From an uncultured Lachnospiraceae bacterium (GTDB taxonomy: Bacteria; Bacillota; Clostridia; Lachnospirales; Lachnospiraceae): 64,000 bases of DNA. Numbering within the stretch: position 1 is the first letter of the stretch; every line of letters begins with the position of its first letter. Position numbers and translations under genes: made by a program. The notes under the pieces are model-generated. The model did not search any database. It saw only the letters and a program-made list of their open reading frames with translations, and was not told the origin of the DNA. The stretch covers positions 17,354 to 81,353 of the forward strand of contig CANOCU010000008.1 of the NCBI GenBank assembly GCA_947564645.1, given 5' to 3'. Below are positions 37,554 through 48,177 of this stretch, in pieces.

Positions 37554-38504
37554 TCATGCCAGATCCAGCTGCTCCGCAATCCCGATGGACAGATTATTGA
37601 TGTTGTCATGATATGTACCGTTCATCGTGCATCCGGCTGCCCGGACATGACCTCCGCCGCCAAACCTCATCGCCACGGCCGCCACATCGACCTTTCCGCC
37701 GGAACGCATACTCACTTTATATTCCAGTGTTCCTGTCTCATACATAAAGATGGCGCATTCCACGCCTTTGACAGATAACAGCTGGTTCACAATGCCGTCC
37801 AGATCCTGCGGCGTCACCTGGTAGAAATCCATCATACGCCTGGACACCATACTTACAATACACCTGTTATGCATAAACCGGACACTCTCCAATACCGCTC
37901 TCCCCATGATCTGTGTCTGGACATAAGTCTTCTCATAGAAAGTTTTTTGTATGATATCAGAAAAATCAAATCCAAATTTAATCAGTTCGGATGCGACCTG
38001 CAGCGTGCGGGGCGATGTATTCGAATACCGCAATACGCCCGTATCATGAATAATCCCGATGTAAAGAGCCGTCGCGATCTCCACGTCAAGCATCTCCGGC
38101 GCCATCAGGTCATACAGCAATTCCGCAGTAGAGCTTCTGTCCGGCTCGATGATCCGCACATCTCCGCACCCCTGATTGCTGATATGATGGTCGATATTGA
38201 TCCTTTTGTGTGCCTTCTCAAACAGGGGACGTGCATTTCCAAGACGATCGTCCGCACAATCCAACGCAATAAAAACATCATATATTTTATCCGTGTTAAA
38301 TTCTAATTTAATATCTTCAATATGACTGATGCAGTCAAAAATCTCTGCCGGTTTATCCAGATATACGTCGATCTCTGCTTCCGGCATCTCCTTTTTCAGG
38401 TAAAGGTAAAGGCCCATAACGGAACCGACACAGTCTCCGTCCGGTCTGATATGACCGCTGACCGCTACCGATGCCGCATTCCCCACTTCATCGATCAATC
38501 TCAT
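37554..38504 (-). CDS. nrnA: DHH/DHHA1 phosphoesterase (NrnA-like nanoRNase / pAp phosphatase)
   Basis: The 316-residue enzyme should hydrolyse short oligoribonucleotides and 3'-phosphoadenosine 5'-phosphate. DHH-domain metal motifs are SGHIRPDGDCVGS, ALDCADD and NIDHHISNQGCGD. The DHHA1 motif is RFGGGGHVRAAGC. The ATG directly follows the rbfA stop (TAAATG), showing coupling. NrnA may also act on pGpG, the product of HD-GYP enzymes such as the one at 28468. Confidence 0.92.
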   Translation of the reverse strand: MRLIDEVGNAASVAVSGHIRPDGDCVGSVMGLYLYLKKEMPEAEIDVYLDKPAEIFDCISHIEDIKLEFNTDKIYDVFIALDCADDRLGNARPLFEKAHKRINIDHHISNQGCGDVRIIEPDRSSTAELLYDLMAPEMLDVEIATALYIGIIHDTGVLRYSNTSPRTLQVASELIKFGFDFSDIIQKTFYEKTYVQTQIMGRAVLESVRFMHNRCIVSMVSRRMMDFYQVTPQDLDGIVNQLLSVKGVECAIFMYETGTLEYKVSMRSGGKVDVAAVAMRFGGGGHVRAAGCTMNGTYHDNINNLSIGIAEQLDLA

Positions 38505-38882
38505 TTACACATTCCCCCCTTTCTCCTGATCCCTGCCGATCACATCATCGATCTTCTTCGACATATCTACACCGTAGGCGATCGACTGATCCTGTATGAA
38601 AGTTACCTGCGGTGTATTACGCAGATTGATCTTCTTAGCTAAGAGGCTGCGGATGTATCCTTCCGCACTTCTGAGTCCGGCCAGCGTATCAGCCTGCGCA
38701 CGTTCATCCCCCAATACGCTGATCCATGCTTTACATGTCTTCAGATCCGGAGCCACCTCTACAGCAACCACCGAGGTCATCGGAGCGATCCTCGGATCCT
38801 TGATCTCTCCTCTGATGATCTCCGCGAGCACACGCTGTACTTCCCCATTGATCCTGGTATTTTTCACACTGTTTTTACGCAT
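38505..38882 (-). CDS. rbfA: Ribosome-binding factor A
   Basis: The 125-residue KH-fold protein assists 30S maturation. The N-terminal half (INGEVQRVLAEIIRGEIKDPRIA) and LRNTPQVTFIQDQSIAYG are characteristic. It lies between infB and the nrnA-like gene in the standard operon order, with GGAG before the start. Confidence 0.96.
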   Translation of the reverse strand: MRKNSVKNTRINGEVQRVLAEIIRGEIKDPRIAPMTSVVAVEVAPDLKTCKAWISVLGDERAQADTLAGLRSAEGYIRSLLAKKINLRNTPQVTFIQDQSIAYGVDMSKKIDDVIGRDQEKGGNV

Positions 38883-38986
38883 TTACTGACTCCTTTCTGC
38901 AGTCCGCATGTCAGCTGCAGTTCTCCTGTAAAGCTGCCGATGTAAAACTCCTTCCTGCAATGCTGCTTATGTGGTCTGCACGCCGA

Positions 38987-41900
38987 TCAGCGGGGTACTT
39001 CTACCATAATATATGCTTCTACAATATCCAGTTCCTGCATCTTATCGAAACCGTCAAAGACGAGACCACACTCAAACCCGGCTTTGACTTCCTTCACGTC
39101 ATCCTTAAACCGCTTCAGAGAAGCCAGTGCACCTTCGTAGATCTGCTCTCCCTCTCTGGTGATCCGGATCTTACAGCCACGCTGGAACTCGCCGTCCAGT
39201 ATATAAGAACCTGCAATATTACCGATCGCGGAAGCCTTGAAGATCTGCCGTACTTCTGCATGGCCGATCACCTTCTCCTCGAAGATCGGGTCTAACATAC
39301 CCTTCATGGCTGCTTCGATATCCTCGATCGCCTGATAAATAACCTTATACAGTCTCACATCCACGCCTTCGCGCTCTGCCACAGCCTTGGCCGTCGTATC
39401 CGGTCTTACATTAAAGCCGATGATGATCGCCGATGACGCGGAAGCCAGAACCACGTCGGACTCGTTGATGGCGCCCACACCGCCGTGAATGCACTTCACA
39501 ACGACTTCTTCGTTGGACAGCTTCATCAGACTCTGCTTGACTGCCTCCACACTGCCCTGCACATCCGCTTTGACGATCAGATTCAGTTCCTTCAGATTGC
39601 CTTCCTGGATCTGGTTAAACAGATCATCCAGAGACATTCTCGTCTTAGTATCTGCAAGCATTTCTTCTTTATGCTGTGCCATATAAGTTTCCGCATAAGA
39701 CTTCGCGCTCTTATCATTCTCATGCACGATAAACACTTCACCTGCACTGGGTACGTCAGACAGTCCCAGGATCTCTACCGGTGTAGAAGGCTTTGCTTCC
39801 TTCACACGTCTTCCCTTGTCGTCGATCATGGCTCTTACCTTACCGTGACTGGCTCCGGCTGAAATAAAGTCTCCCACATGCAGCGTACCCTTCTGCACAA
39901 GCACCGTGGCCACCGGACCACGTCCTTTGTCCAACTCGGCCTCGATCACCAGACCTCTGGCATTTCTGTCAGGATTTGCCTTAAGCTCCAGAATCTCCGC
40001 CGTAAGCAGGATCGTCTCCAGCAGATTCTCCAGGCCTTCCCCTGATTTGGCCGACACCGGCACAAATTCCGTGGATCCGCCCCAGTCTACCGGGATCAGT
40101 TCATACTCTGTCATCTCCTGCTTCACGCGGTCGATATTTGCATTCGGTTTATCGATCTTATTCACCGCAACGATAATCTCGATCCCCGCCGCTTTCGCAT
40201 GGTTGATCGCCTCTACCGTCTGCGGCATAACGCCGTCGTCTGCCGCCACGACGAGCACCGCGATATCCGTAGAATTAGCGCCGCGCATACGCATTGCCGT
40301 GAACGCTTCATGTCCCGGCGTATCTAAGAAGGTAATGCTCTGGCCATTGACAGTCACCGTATAAGCACCGATCGCCTGTGTGATGCCGCCGGCTTCCTTA
40401 TCCGTCACGTTGGTCTTACGGATCGCATCAAGCAGTGACGTCTTACCATGGTCTACATGCCCCATAACACAGATAACAGGCGGTCTGCTTACCATGGAGC
40501 TCTCATCCTCTTCGTCTTCTTTCAACAGTTCCTCTATGACATCCACCTTGACTTCTCTCTCGCAGATGATGTCGTACTCGATCGCAATATTCTCCGCGTC
40601 CTCATAGCTGACCTCGGAATTCAAAGTCACGATCTGTCCCTGCAGGAAAAGTTTCTTAATGATCACCGAGGGCTGAACCTTCATCTTATCCGCAAGTTCC
40701 TTGATGGTCAGCGAATCCGGGACCGTGATCACCTTGATCTGCTCTTCCGCCTTCTCTTCCGCCTTCTTCTCCGGCTTAATGAAACGGCCAGCCTTATTGC
40801 GGTTCTTCGCAGCTGCGTCATCCTCCTCGTAGATCAGATCTTTCTTCGAGCGTTTGTCTCTGTCCTGATTTGCCCTGCGCTTCTCATCCTCTCTGTGCTT
40901 CTCCACATCCTTGCCGGGCGTCTCAGGGATAAAGTCCTTTTGATTGTTATTTTTCCTGAATCGATTGTCCTGCCCGCCATTGCCTCTCGAAGGGCGTTCA
41001 AAACTGCCGCCGCCCCTGTTAGGGCCCGCACCAGGGCCGCCGCTCCTGCGATCGCCCTGATTGTTGTTATAAGACGGCCTGCCCTGTCCATCAGATCTGC
41101 GATTATCCCTGTTATCCCCTGAATTTCTCGGCCTTCTTGTTTCCTGCGGCGCTCTGGCAGTCTGTGCAGCCCCCGCGCCTGCATTTGCGCTTGCTTTCTC
41201 ACGCTCCCGTTCTTTCTCGCGTTCACGCTCTTTCTCCCGTTCTCTCTCAAGTTCTCTTTCCCGTTCACGCTCTCTCTTCTCCTGCTGGCGCTGTTCCATT
41301 CTGCGCTCCTGCTGCTGCTTCTGGCGTACATCGTAAGGCTCGGCCGTGACAGGGATCGGCTTCTGCGTCGGCCTGATGATCTTATGAGGCGCATTCTGCA
41401 CCTGCACCGGGCGGCCTCCGTTACCGGACGATCTTCTGTCCCTGTCTCTGTCGTTGTTATTTCTGCGGCCCGCATTGCTGCCGCCCTGGGAGGTGCGCTG
41501 CGTGCCCTGCGGCTGACGCTGCCCCTGCCCCTGCATCTTGGAATGCTGTGGGTTACTCACGAAGATGATCTTCTTCTTTTTCGGCGCTTCTCCCTTGCCG
41601 GATTCCGGTTTCCTGTTGTCTGCATTCTGTTTTGCCGGACCCTTACTTCCCTCCGGCTTTCCCTGCACGCCGCCTTCCGGCTTCACGCCGGCCCCGGAAG
41701 CATCTTCCGTCTTCGCTGCCGCACCCGGCTTCGGTTCTGCCTGGGAAGCTGCCTCCTTCTTCTGCTCTGCCTGGGGAACCGCTTTCTGCTCCGCTCTGGG
41801 AGTTGTTTCCCCTTTCGGTTCCGCTTTGGCCTCCGTTCCCGGCGCCTCTTTCACAGCACTCCCCTTCGCAGCGCCAAACTGCTTACGCACCAGTGCGATC

Positions 41901-42025
41901 GCCTCCTCCTCGATGGAACTCTGCGCCGCTTTCACTTCATATCCTTTATCCTGCAAAAAAGCTACCAGCTCTTTACTCTGCCTATCCAGCTCTTTTGCCA
42001 GCTCATGTACTTTCATTTTCGCCAT
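38987..42025 (-). CDS. infB: Translation initiation factor IF-2
   Basis: IF-2 brings initiator tRNA to the 30S subunit and uses GTP for subunit joining. The 1012-residue protein opens with an IF2N domain ([20 protein letters not shown]). It continues through about 370 residues of low-complexity Ala/Lys/Gln/Arg-rich sequence that includes a long Arg-Glu-Lys tract. A second IF2N-like part precedes the G domain ([42 protein letters not shown]), which is followed by domains II-IV. The start at 42025 follows TTGGAGG. The long N-terminal extension is common in this family of bacteria. Confidence 0.98.
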   Translation of the reverse strand: MAKMKVHELAKELDRQSKELVAFLQDKGYEVKAAQSSIEEEAIALVRKQFGAAKGSAVKEAPGTEAKAEPKGETTPRAEQKAVPQAEQKKEAASQAEPKPGAAAKTEDASGAGVKPEGGVQGKPEGSKGPAKQNADNRKPESGKGEAPKKKKIIFVSNPQHSKMQGQGQRQPQGTQRTSQGGSNAGRRNNNDRDRDRRSSGNGGRPVQVQNAPHKIIRPTQKPIPVTAEPYDVRQKQQQERRMEQRQQEKRERERERELEREREKEREREKEREREKASANAGAGAAQTARAPQETRRPRNSGDNRDNRRSDGQGRPSYNNNQGDRRSGGPGAGPNRGGGSFERPSRGNGGQDNRFRKNNNQKDFIPETPGKDVEKHREDEKRRANQDRDKRSKKDLIYEEDDAAAKNRNKAGRFIKPEKKAEEKAEEQIKVITVPDSLTIKELADKMKVQPSVIIKKLFLQGQIVTLNSEVSYEDAENIAIEYDIICEREVKVDVIEELLKEDEEDESSMVSRPPVICVMGHVDHGKTSLLDAIRKTNVTDKEAGGITQAIGAYTVTVNGQSITFLDTPGHEAFTAMRMRGANSTDIAVLVVAADDGVMPQTVEAINHAKAAGIEIIVAVNKIDKPNANIDRVKQEMTEYELIPVDWGGSTEFVPVSAKSGEGLENLLETILLTAEILELKANPDRNARGLVIEAELDKGRGPVATVLVQKGTLHVGDFISAGASHGKVRAMIDDKGRRVKEAKPSTPVEILGLSDVPSAGEVFIVHENDKSAKSYAETYMAQHKEEMLADTKTRMSLDDLFNQIQEGNLKELNLIVKADVQGSVEAVKQSLMKLSNEEVVVKCIHGGVGAINESDVVLASASSAIIIGFNVRPDTTAKAVAEREGVDVRLYKVIYQAIEDIEAAMKGMLDPIFEEKVIGHAEVRQIFKASAIGNIAGSYILDGEFQRGCKIRITREGEQIYEGALASLKRFKDDVKEVKAGFECGLVFDGFDKMQELDIVEAYIMVEVPR

Positions 42026-42040
42026 GCTCACTACCTCCAA

Positions 42041-42364
42041 CTATTTCGAATCTACCAAATGCTTCCGTATCGAATCTGCAAATCCCGCATCAGTCACAGC
42101 AAGACAGGAACGCTCTTCCTTGCCGATCGCGTGCCCCAGTATATCCTTCTCACTGTAATACTTGTATGGCACCTTATAAAATTCACACATATTACTATAT
42201 TTTTTTCTGGTGTTATCTGAAGCATTCTCTGCTATGATAACCAGATATGCTTTTCCGCTCTTAACTGCTTCCTCTGTCGCAAATCCGCCACTGACAACAT
42301 TTCTGGAGCGGGTGGCCAGCCCAAGCATAGATAACACCCGGTCTTTATTAGGTTTTCCCTGCAT
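42041..42364 (-). CDS. ylxQ: L7Ae/L30e-type RNA-binding protein (YlxQ-like)
   Basis: The protein of about 107 residues has the L7Ae fold pattern (VLSMLGLATRSRNVVSGGFA, AYLVIIAENASDNTRKKY). It probably binds kink-turn RNA on the ribosome. The start at 42364 follows GGAGG and overlaps the end of ylxR by 17 bases. The order nusA-ylxR-ylxQ-infB is conserved in Firmicutes. Confidence 0.93.
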   Translation of the reverse strand: MQGKPNKDRVLSMLGLATRSRNVVSGGFATEEAVKSGKAYLVIIAENASDNTRKKYSNMCEFYKVPYKYYSEKDILGHAIGKEERSCLAVTDAGFADSIRKHLVDSK

Positions 42365-42629
42365 GTTCTCCCTCCTCAAACTCCTTTTCCAGATTCTCAT
42401 ATATCTCCTGCGGGATGCTCACCTTGAAAGACCGCTCCAGACCCTTGTTCTTTCGCGCCTTTGTCAGGCATTCCTTCTTCATGCACAGATAAGCACCCCT
42501 GCCGTTCTTCCTGCCGGTCATGTCAAGGACAATAGAGCCGTCCGTGCCTCTTAACACACGCATCATCTCTTTCTTACCCTTCATCTCACCGCAGCCCACA
42601 CACTGCCGCATCGGAATCTTCTTTGCCAT
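42348..42629 (-). CDS. ylxR: YlxR family nucleic acid-binding protein
   Basis: The 93-residue protein has the DUF448 motifs RQCVGCGEMKGKKEMMRV and GRKNGRGAYLC. It is basic and thought to bind RNA; YlxR has been linked to RNase P and to gene regulation in other Firmicutes. It sits between nusA and ylxQ as expected. Confidence 0.95.
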   Translation of the reverse strand: MAKKIPMRQCVGCGEMKGKKEMMRVLRGTDGSIVLDMTGRKNGRGAYLCMKKECLTKARKNKGLERSFKVSIPQEIYENLEKEFEEGEHAGKT

Positions 42630-42670
42630 GCCCCTATCCTCTCTATTGTCTCCTGTTATAAATCCCGGCT

Positions 42671-43924
42671 CTACTCTTCTATAGCGTATTCATCATCTTC
42701 ATACGCTATCCCTTCTTCCTCATAATCATCGTCCACATATTCGTCGGCATCGGAACCTTCGGGATCATCGTATCCTTCTTCGCCATAGTCTTCCTCGTAA
42801 CTCTCTTCCTCGTAGCCTTCTTCCTCGTCATACGTCTCTTCATACTCGTCGTCATCATAGACATAATCCTCGACACGGAAGCCGACCGCATCCTTCGCCT
42901 GCGTCTCACTCTTAATATCGATCTTATATCCTGTCAGCCTCGCAGCCAGTCTCGCATTCTGCCCCTCCTTACCGATTGCCAGGGACAACTGATAATCCGG
43001 CACCACAACCTTTGCCGTCTTCTCATCCGGATCTGCGAATACCGCTACGATCTTCGCCGGTGAAAGAGCGTTCTGGATCAGATTGCCGGGGTTCTCATCC
43101 CAGTTGACGATGTCGATCTTCTCACCACGCAGTTCATCCACGATAGAATTGACTCTGGCGCCGTTGATCCCCACGCAGGCTCCCACTGCATCCACATTCG
43201 GGTTGGTGGAACGAACTGCCAGTTTCGTCCTGCTGCCTGCCTCTCTGGCAATGCTCATGATCTCCACCGTGCCATCCTTGATCTCTGTTACCTCGGCCTC
43301 AAACAACCTCTTAACCAGTTCCGGATGGGTACGGCTGACAAGGATCCTCGGTCCCTTCGGCGTATTCTTTACTTCCAGGATATAGACCTTGATCCTCTCG
43401 GTCGGCCTGAAGTTCTCACCTCTTACCTGCTCGCTCTCGTTTAAGATCGCATCTGCCTTACCAAGGTTGATGGAGATGTTCCTGCCTATATACCGCTGGA
43501 CAATGCCTGTCACCACATCCTTCTCTTTCTCATAATACTGATTGTAGATGACACTCCGTTCCTCCTCGCGGATCTTCTGCAGGATTACATTCTTCGCATT
43601 CTGTGTCGCGATACGGCCAAATTCCTTTGACTTGATCTCCACATGAAGCAGATCACCCAGCTGGGCTTTCTGGGAAATCTCCCGTGCATCCTCCAGCGAG
43701 ATCTGAAGAACCTCATCTTCCACTTCCTCCACCACCTCTTTCTCGGCATAGCAGAGAAAATCGCAGGTTTCCTTGTCGATCTCCACCTTCACGTTATCCG
43801 CCTTTCCAAAATGATTCTTGCAGGCAGTGATCAGAGAATTTTCAATCGCATCAAAAAGTGTCTCTTTTGGAATGTCTTTCTCTTTTTCCAGAATATCCAG
43901 CGCCTCCATTAACTCCTTATTCAT
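42671..43924 (-). CDS. nusA: Transcription elongation/termination factor NusA
   Basis: The 417-residue protein has the N-terminal RNA polymerase-binding domain. An S1 domain ([18 protein letters not shown]) and two KH domains ([37 protein letters not shown]) follow. The last 65 residues are a highly acidic Glu/Asp/Tyr tail instead of the repeats found in E. coli NusA; similar tails occur in related clostridia. AGGAGG lies before the ATG. Confidence 0.97.
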   Translation of the reverse strand: MNKELMEALDILEKEKDIPKETLFDAIENSLITACKNHFGKADNVKVEIDKETCDFLCYAEKEVVEEVEDEVLQISLEDAREISQKAQLGDLLHVEIKSKEFGRIATQNAKNVILQKIREEERSVIYNQYYEKEKDVVTGIVQRYIGRNISINLGKADAILNESEQVRGENFRPTERIKVYILEVKNTPKGPRILVSRTHPELVKRLFEAEVTEIKDGTVEIMSIAREAGSRTKLAVRSTNPNVDAVGACVGINGARVNSIVDELRGEKIDIVNWDENPGNLIQNALSPAKIVAVFADPDEKTAKVVVPDYQLSLAIGKEGQNARLAARLTGYKIDIKSETQAKDAVGFRVEDYVYDDDEYEETYDEEEGYEEESYEEDYGEEGYDDPEGSDADEYVDDDYEEEGIAYEDDEYAIEE

Positions 43925-44021
43925 TTTCCGTTATCCTCCTATGTCTGTTAATCTCTATCATCATTCCATTCATCTGCTCCAATAACGCCTGAACCTGCAC
44001 ACGGTCAGACCGCATATCTGC

Positions 44022-44486
44022 CTAAAGGGCAAGCGCCAGTCTGATCAGCGCGATCTCCGGGCGCTGAAATACGCGCTCCCCCTCCGCCTCCTCAAGCGTG
44101 ATCGTCTCGCTGTCATAGGCCTTCAGCACTCCCGAAAATTCCTTGTATCCGCCGATCGCCTTGTAGGTCTTGACTTCAACCTCCATCCCCAGGCTTTTCT
44201 CCAGGTGTCTGTCTTTCTTCAGCGCTCTGCCCAGACCCGGACTGCTGACTTCCAGAATATAAGCGTCGGCTATATAATCCTCCGCATCCAACGCGTCCGA
44301 GAGCGCCCGGCTGACATTCTCGCAGTCATTGATATTGACCCCTCCCGCTTTGTCAATAAAAGCCCGCAGGTACCAGTCGCTGCCTTCCTTTACGTATTCC
44401 ACGTCATAGATCTCTACCCCGAACCGCTCCGCGATCGGGGCAAGCAGCCGCTCCGTTCTTGACTCATAAGTCTCTCTCTTCGACAT
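44022..44486 (-). CDS. rimP: Ribosome maturation factor RimP
   Basis: The 154-residue protein assists 30S assembly. The motifs GVEIYDVEYVKEGSDWYLRAF, NINDCENVSRALSDALD and LEVSSPGLGRALKK are typical. It is the first gene of the nusA-infB operon, with AGGAGG before the ATG. The promoter should lie within the 65 bases upstream; I could not identify it with confidence. Confidence 0.96.
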   Translation of the reverse strand: MSKRETYESRTERLLAPIAERFGVEIYDVEYVKEGSDWYLRAFIDKAGGVNINDCENVSRALSDALDAEDYIADAYILEVSSPGLGRALKKDRHLEKSLGMEVEVKTYKAIGGYKEFSGVLKAYDSETITLEEAEGERVFQRPEIALIRLALAL

Positions 44487-44550
44487 ATATGCCTCCTATA
44501 CCATAAGTAAACCTGCTACGGAAATTAACTTTGTGCATTACACATACCAT

Positions 44551-44580
44551 AAAAGAGTGGACTCGCAAGTCCACTCTTTA
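44551..44580 (-). terminator. Terminator of the chemoreceptor gene
   Basis: AAAGAGTGGACT pairs perfectly with AGTCCACTCTTT around a four-base loop, followed by TTAT on the minus strand. It separates the chemoreceptor unit from the rimP operon. Confidence 0.85.
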
Positions 44581-44650
44581 TCCTAACTCTTATTTATGAT
44601 ACTTAAACCAGTATAACATCTTCTTCCAGTCTTTGCAAGAAATATTTTCG

Positions 44651-46423
44651 TTATAACTGGAATACTTCCATCTCTTTCTGCAGATCGTCCGCGATCTGTT
44701 TCAGTTCTCCCGCCTTCTGGGAAATGCGGGACATATGCTCTCCGACCTCTGTCACCGAAGCCGAAGTCTCTTCGGTGCCTGCCGCATTCTCCTGTGCAAG
44801 AGAGGTGAGGTTCTGCACAATATCCACTACATTGATTCTGGTCTCGTCGATCTTCTCCATCTTCTCGGCAATGATCCGAATCCCCTCAATGGTCTTGTCA
44901 ATACCGTCATGCATCTCCGCAAACTGATCTTTCGTCATGCCCACATTCTCATTCTGGTCTTCCATGACCTGCTTGACTTCGCCCATGGTCCTGACTGCCT
45001 TCTCGGAATCTGCCATCAGCAGCGCAATGATCTGTCCGATCTGTTTTGCAGATTCATTCGATTCCTCTGCCAGCTTCTGGATCTGCTCTGCCACAACGGC
45101 AAATCCCCGGCCCTGCTCACCGGCTCTGGCTGCCTCGATCGCCGCATTTAAGGACAGAAGATTTGTCTCCTCCGCAATGGAAGTGATCAGCGTCGTGGCC
45201 GCCTTGATCTTCATTGCCGACTCATTCGTCGTGTTTGTCTGTTCATAGATCAATTCGATCGCGCTTTGCGCCTTCCTGTTCACTTCCTCCATCGTGTTCA
45301 GTGTTCTGGCCGCCACTTCACTGGAAGAATACATACCCTCCGCCGTCTTATTAAGCTCTTCCATCTCTGCGCTGTTCTCTTCGATCATGCTACCCATCAG
45401 CACAATATTTTCGGTAGCCTTCTGGGTCTCCTCCGCCTGTGACATGGCGCCGTCCGCCATCTCCTGCACCGCCTGATCCACCTGCTGCACCGTATTGAAG
45501 ATTGACTCCGTGTCACCATTCAACTGATGTGAAGTCTCCATCACCGTAGCGCTGTGCTCCTCGATCCTGCCGATCACACCCACCAGCTGCTGCCGCAGGG
45601 TATCCACTGCCCGGCTGATCGCACCGATCTCATCTTTTCTCTCGCTCAGTTTCTTCTGGCTCTCATCCTCCCTGAAGTCCAGACTGGCAAATTTCATTGC
45701 CAGTTCCGCAATATGTCTAAGCGGGGTAACGATGATATTACAGCAGAAGAAGGAGGCGATCATACAGATCAGCATTGTAATACAGCCCCAAAAGATACAG
45801 GTCCAGAAAATCTCGTCCGAAGATTTCATCTCACCGCCGGAAGATTTCATGGCGGCATCTTCATCTGCCGTTATGACAAATATGTAAGAACCATCCTCCG
45901 TAACACTGTAGGCGGCATATTTCTTCTCTCCATTATAAACGTATTTCACGGAAACCGTTTCTTTCGGAATGTTGCCTGCCTGTATCTGAGCCACTGCGCC
46001 GGTCACCGCTTCGTTCTCGACCAGACTGCCGATCTTGCCGGCCGTCGGATGATAACACATGATCCCGTTTCTGTCTACGATATATGCGTAGGAACCGTCA
46101 AGATCCATGATATTCACTCCGCCTGCCAGTTCCTCCCAGAATGCCGCATCCGGTTCTTGACCTTCTTTGGCCAGATCGGCTACTCTCAGGTTCATCGTCT
46201 TTCCATAGGATTTCGCAATATCATCCATATAACAGACTACCATATCCTTAAACTGCTTACTCGACATGGAATTAAAAATGGCAATCAGCGTCATACCCAC
46301 GATCATGATCGCTCCCATCGACATAAATATGATCCTGGCACGGACCGATGCAAGCGTCGATATTCCCATATCCGTTCTTGAACCCGTCTTCCCATTTCCG
46401 GTTGTCTGCTCTTTGTTACTCAT
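44651..46423 (-). CDS. Methyl-accepting chemotaxis protein
   Basis: The chemoreceptor of about 590 residues has a membrane segment near residue 30 and an external Cache-like sensor of about 160 residues ([21 protein letters not shown]). A second membrane segment with a HAMP domain leads to the long signalling coiled coil, whose tip reads [20 protein letters not shown]. It should signal to CheA/CheW and control swimming. The start at 46423 is set by GGGGAGAGAAAGG and by the promoter at 46509-46537. It lies next to flagellin. The ligand is unknown. Confidence 0.94.
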   Translation of the reverse strand: MSNKEQTTGNGKTGSRTDMGISTLASVRARIIFMSMGAIMIVGMTLIAIFNSMSSKQFKDMVVCYMDDIAKSYGKTMNLRVADLAKEGQEPDAAFWEELAGGVNIMDLDGSYAYIVDRNGIMCYHPTAGKIGSLVENEAVTGAVAQIQAGNIPKETVSVKYVYNGEKKYAAYSVTEDGSYIFVITADEDAAMKSSGGEMKSSDEIFWTCIFWGCITMLICMIASFFCCNIIVTPLRHIAELAMKFASLDFREDESQKKLSERKDEIGAISRAVDTLRQQLVGVIGRIEEHSATVMETSHQLNGDTESIFNTVQQVDQAVQEMADGAMSQAEETQKATENIVLMGSMIEENSAEMEELNKTAEGMYSSSEVAARTLNTMEEVNRKAQSAIELIYEQTNTTNESAMKIKAATTLITSIAEETNLLSLNAAIEAARAGEQGRGFAVVAEQIQKLAEESNESAKQIGQIIALLMADSEKAVRTMGEVKQVMEDQNENVGMTKDQFAEMHDGIDKTIEGIRIIAEKMEKIDETRINVVDIVQNLTSLAQENAAGTEETSASVTEVGEHMSRISQKAGELKQIADDLQKEMEVFQL

Positions 46424-46508
46424 ATCCTTTCTCTCCCCTTTATCTGAATTTCTGTCTGACAAAAAGCAAATGCGGATATCAATAAATTGGTATCCAGCAT
46501 TTTTTCTA

Positions 46509-46537
46509 ATTATATCCAATATTTACTTTTTCTTCAA
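46509..46537 (-). promoter_or_regulatory. Promoter of the chemoreceptor gene
   Basis: TTGAAG, 17 bases, TATAAT on the minus strand. This is a housekeeping-type promoter, unlike the sigma-28 promoter of the flagellin gene. Confidence 0.8.
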
Positions 46538-46570
46538 TCTATTTTTGTAAAAAAGACGGGGAAATACACT

Positions 46571-46592
46571 AAAATCCTGCTACAGCAGGGAT
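46571..46592 (-). terminator. Weak terminator overlapping the flagellin stop codon
   Basis: A short stem (CCTGC/GCAGG) has the flagellin TAG in its loop and is followed by ATTTTAG. It is weak, so some read-through into the chemoreceptor gene is possible. Confidence 0.5.
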
Positions 46593-47719
46593 AAGACCCC
46601 CTGGTTGCTCTGGTTGGCCTGCGCAAGCATCGATTGCCCTGCCTGTGCCAGAATATTTTGATTGGCATATCTGACCATTTCCGTTGCGATATCCGTATCC
46701 CGGATCGCAGATTCTGCCGCAGTCGTATTCTCCACGATATTATCCAGGTTACTGATCGTATGCTCCAGACGATTCTGGATCGCGCCCAGATTGGAGCGGG
46801 TCTCCGATACATCCGTGATCGCACTCTTGGCGAAGGCGTTCAGAGCCTGGAAAAAACGAACATCCGAAACCTTGTCTTCCAAAGCCTCTTCCGTACCTCC
46901 CGTAACGTTGGACGGATAATGATTCGTAAGTTTATCCTTCACATTTTCATCCGTGATCGCATTATAAGAAAAGCTGTGAAATACAGTCAGATCATAGGCA
47001 CTCAGAAGGTGTGAGTGTCCTGGCGATCCCCACGGCTGGACCATGCTCTTATCCCAGTACTCCTGCTTTGCAAACGTCGTGCCAGTGCCAGGAATCCAAT
47101 AGGCAATTACCCCCTGTGGATAACCAGGATTATTAGGATCCGGACTATCTGTGACCTTACACCTTTCGCTGTCATTATTCGTCTGATAGAAGATCCCCTT
47201 CGCAAGCGCACTTGCGATTAGATCATTCGTGCACATATTGCCTATGGTAATCGTGATATGCTGCCCCGATTCCGCTCCTATCTGCAGTCCCTTATTCTGG
47301 AAAGTGCCATCCAGCAGATTCTGTTCGTTAAATGTCGTCGTTGACTGAATCCGGTCGATCTCGCTCATCAGCTGCCTGACTTCCATCGTAATATAACTTC
47401 TGTCAGCTGTCGTTAATGTTCCGTTCGCTCCCTTGACCGCCAGTTCGTTCATGCGCTGCAGCATGTCATGAACCTCGCCCAAAGCACCTTCCGCCGTCTG
47501 TACACAGGAAATACCGTCTGCCGCATTGGCCGATGCCTGTGTAAGACCTCTCACCTGCCGGCGCATTTTCTCCGAGATCGATAATCCCGCTGCATCGTCC
47601 GCAGCGCGGTTGATCTTATATCCCGAAGACAGTTTCTCCGTAGATTTTGCCTGACTCAGACTGGTCAGGTTAAACATACGGTTCGCATTCATTGCGGTTA
47701 AATTGTGTTTGATTACCAT
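46580..47719 (-). CDS. Flagellin
   Basis: The 379-residue filament subunit has conserved D0/D1 ends. The N-terminus shows NLTAMNANRMFNL and EKLSSGYKINRAADDAAGL; the C-terminus shows SNLGAIQNRLEHTISNLDN and NQNILAQAGQSMLAQANQ. The central 150 residues are unlike a typical short flagellin core, rich in aromatic residues, Asn and Pro (PNNPGYPQGVIAYWIPGTG). It is exported by the flagellar apparatus, whose genes are not in the window. GGGGGTGAAGC precedes the ATG. Confidence 0.96.
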   Translation of the reverse strand: MVIKHNLTAMNANRMFNLTSLSQAKSTEKLSSGYKINRAADDAAGLSISEKMRRQVRGLTQASANAADGISCVQTAEGALGEVHDMLQRMNELAVKGANGTLTTADRSYITMEVRQLMSEIDRIQSTTTFNEQNLLDGTFQNKGLQIGAESGQHITITIGNMCTNDLIASALAKGIFYQTNNDSERCKVTDSPDPNNPGYPQGVIAYWIPGTGTTFAKQEYWDKSMVQPWGSPGHSHLLSAYDLTVFHSFSYNAITDENVKDKLTNHYPSNVTGGTEEALEDKVSDVRFFQALNAFAKSAITDVSETRSNLGAIQNRLEHTISNLDNIVENTTAAESAIRDTDIATEMVRYANQNILAQAGQSMLAQANQSNQGVLSLL

Positions 47720-47778
47720 ATAGCTTCACCCCCACTATATTTCTTTCCTCAAATTGATCGCAAATTCCCCTGCCCAAG

Positions 47779-47807
47779 TTATATCGGATCATATCAGACA
47801 ATTCTTA
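47779..47807 (-). promoter_or_regulatory. Sigma-28 (sigma-D) promoter of the flagellin gene
   Basis: On the minus strand TAAG is followed after 16 bases by CCGATAT, against the known consensus TAAA-N15-GCCGATAT. It sits about 60 bases before the flagellin ATG. Confidence 0.82.
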
Positions 47808-47908
47808 ACCGCATTATTCATCAATATAATTATATTTTTAACTTATATTCTTATTTATATACTATAAATCAGCCAAAATAGTGCAAGTGTGAAATTACTT
47901 CACCGGAC

Positions 47909-47948
47909 AAAAAAATGCCGTAAACCACTTCACATCATGGTTTCCAGC
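47909..47948 (-). terminator. Terminator of tRNA-Glu
   Basis: GCTGGAAACCA pairs with TGGTTTACGGC, with one mismatch and one G-U pair, and is followed by seven T on the minus strand. It lies directly downstream of the tRNA. The rest of the 460 bases between flagellin and polC holds only the flagellin leader and the tRNA with its promoter. Confidence 0.8.
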
Positions 47949-47981
47949 ATCCTTTAGGGTTGGGCTGTTATAAACAGTCAA

Positions 47982-48053
47982 CAGCTCGTAGGGGAATCGA
48001 ACCCCTGTTTCCGCCGTGAGAGGGCGGCGTCTTAACCGCTTGACCAACGAGCC
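47982..48053 (-). tRNA. tRNA-Glu (anticodon CTC)
   Basis: The 72-base gene has a seven-pair acceptor stem (GGCTCGT with ACGAGCT, first pair G-U). The anticodon stem is CCGCC/GGCGG with loop CTCTCAC, and the T arm contains GGTTCGATTCC. The anticodon is CTC, reading GAG. The discriminator is G and CCA is not encoded. Confidence 0.95.
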
Positions 48054-48072
48054 ATTTGATTAGCACTTGCTT

Positions 48073-48101
48073 ATATTATTACATTTTCCGAAAAAAAGCA
48101 A
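48073..48101 (-). promoter_or_regulatory. Promoter of tRNA-Glu
   Basis: TTGCTT, 17 bases, TAATAT on the minus strand, just upstream of the tRNA. ACTTGCTT at the -35 and AAGCAAGT after the -10 form an inverted repeat around the promoter. Confidence 0.8.
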
Positions 48102-48177
48102 GTACTTTTTCAAATTTTTAAAAGATTTTGTAAAAAATTATTTGAGAAATATCACAAAACACGAGCAACCGAATAAA

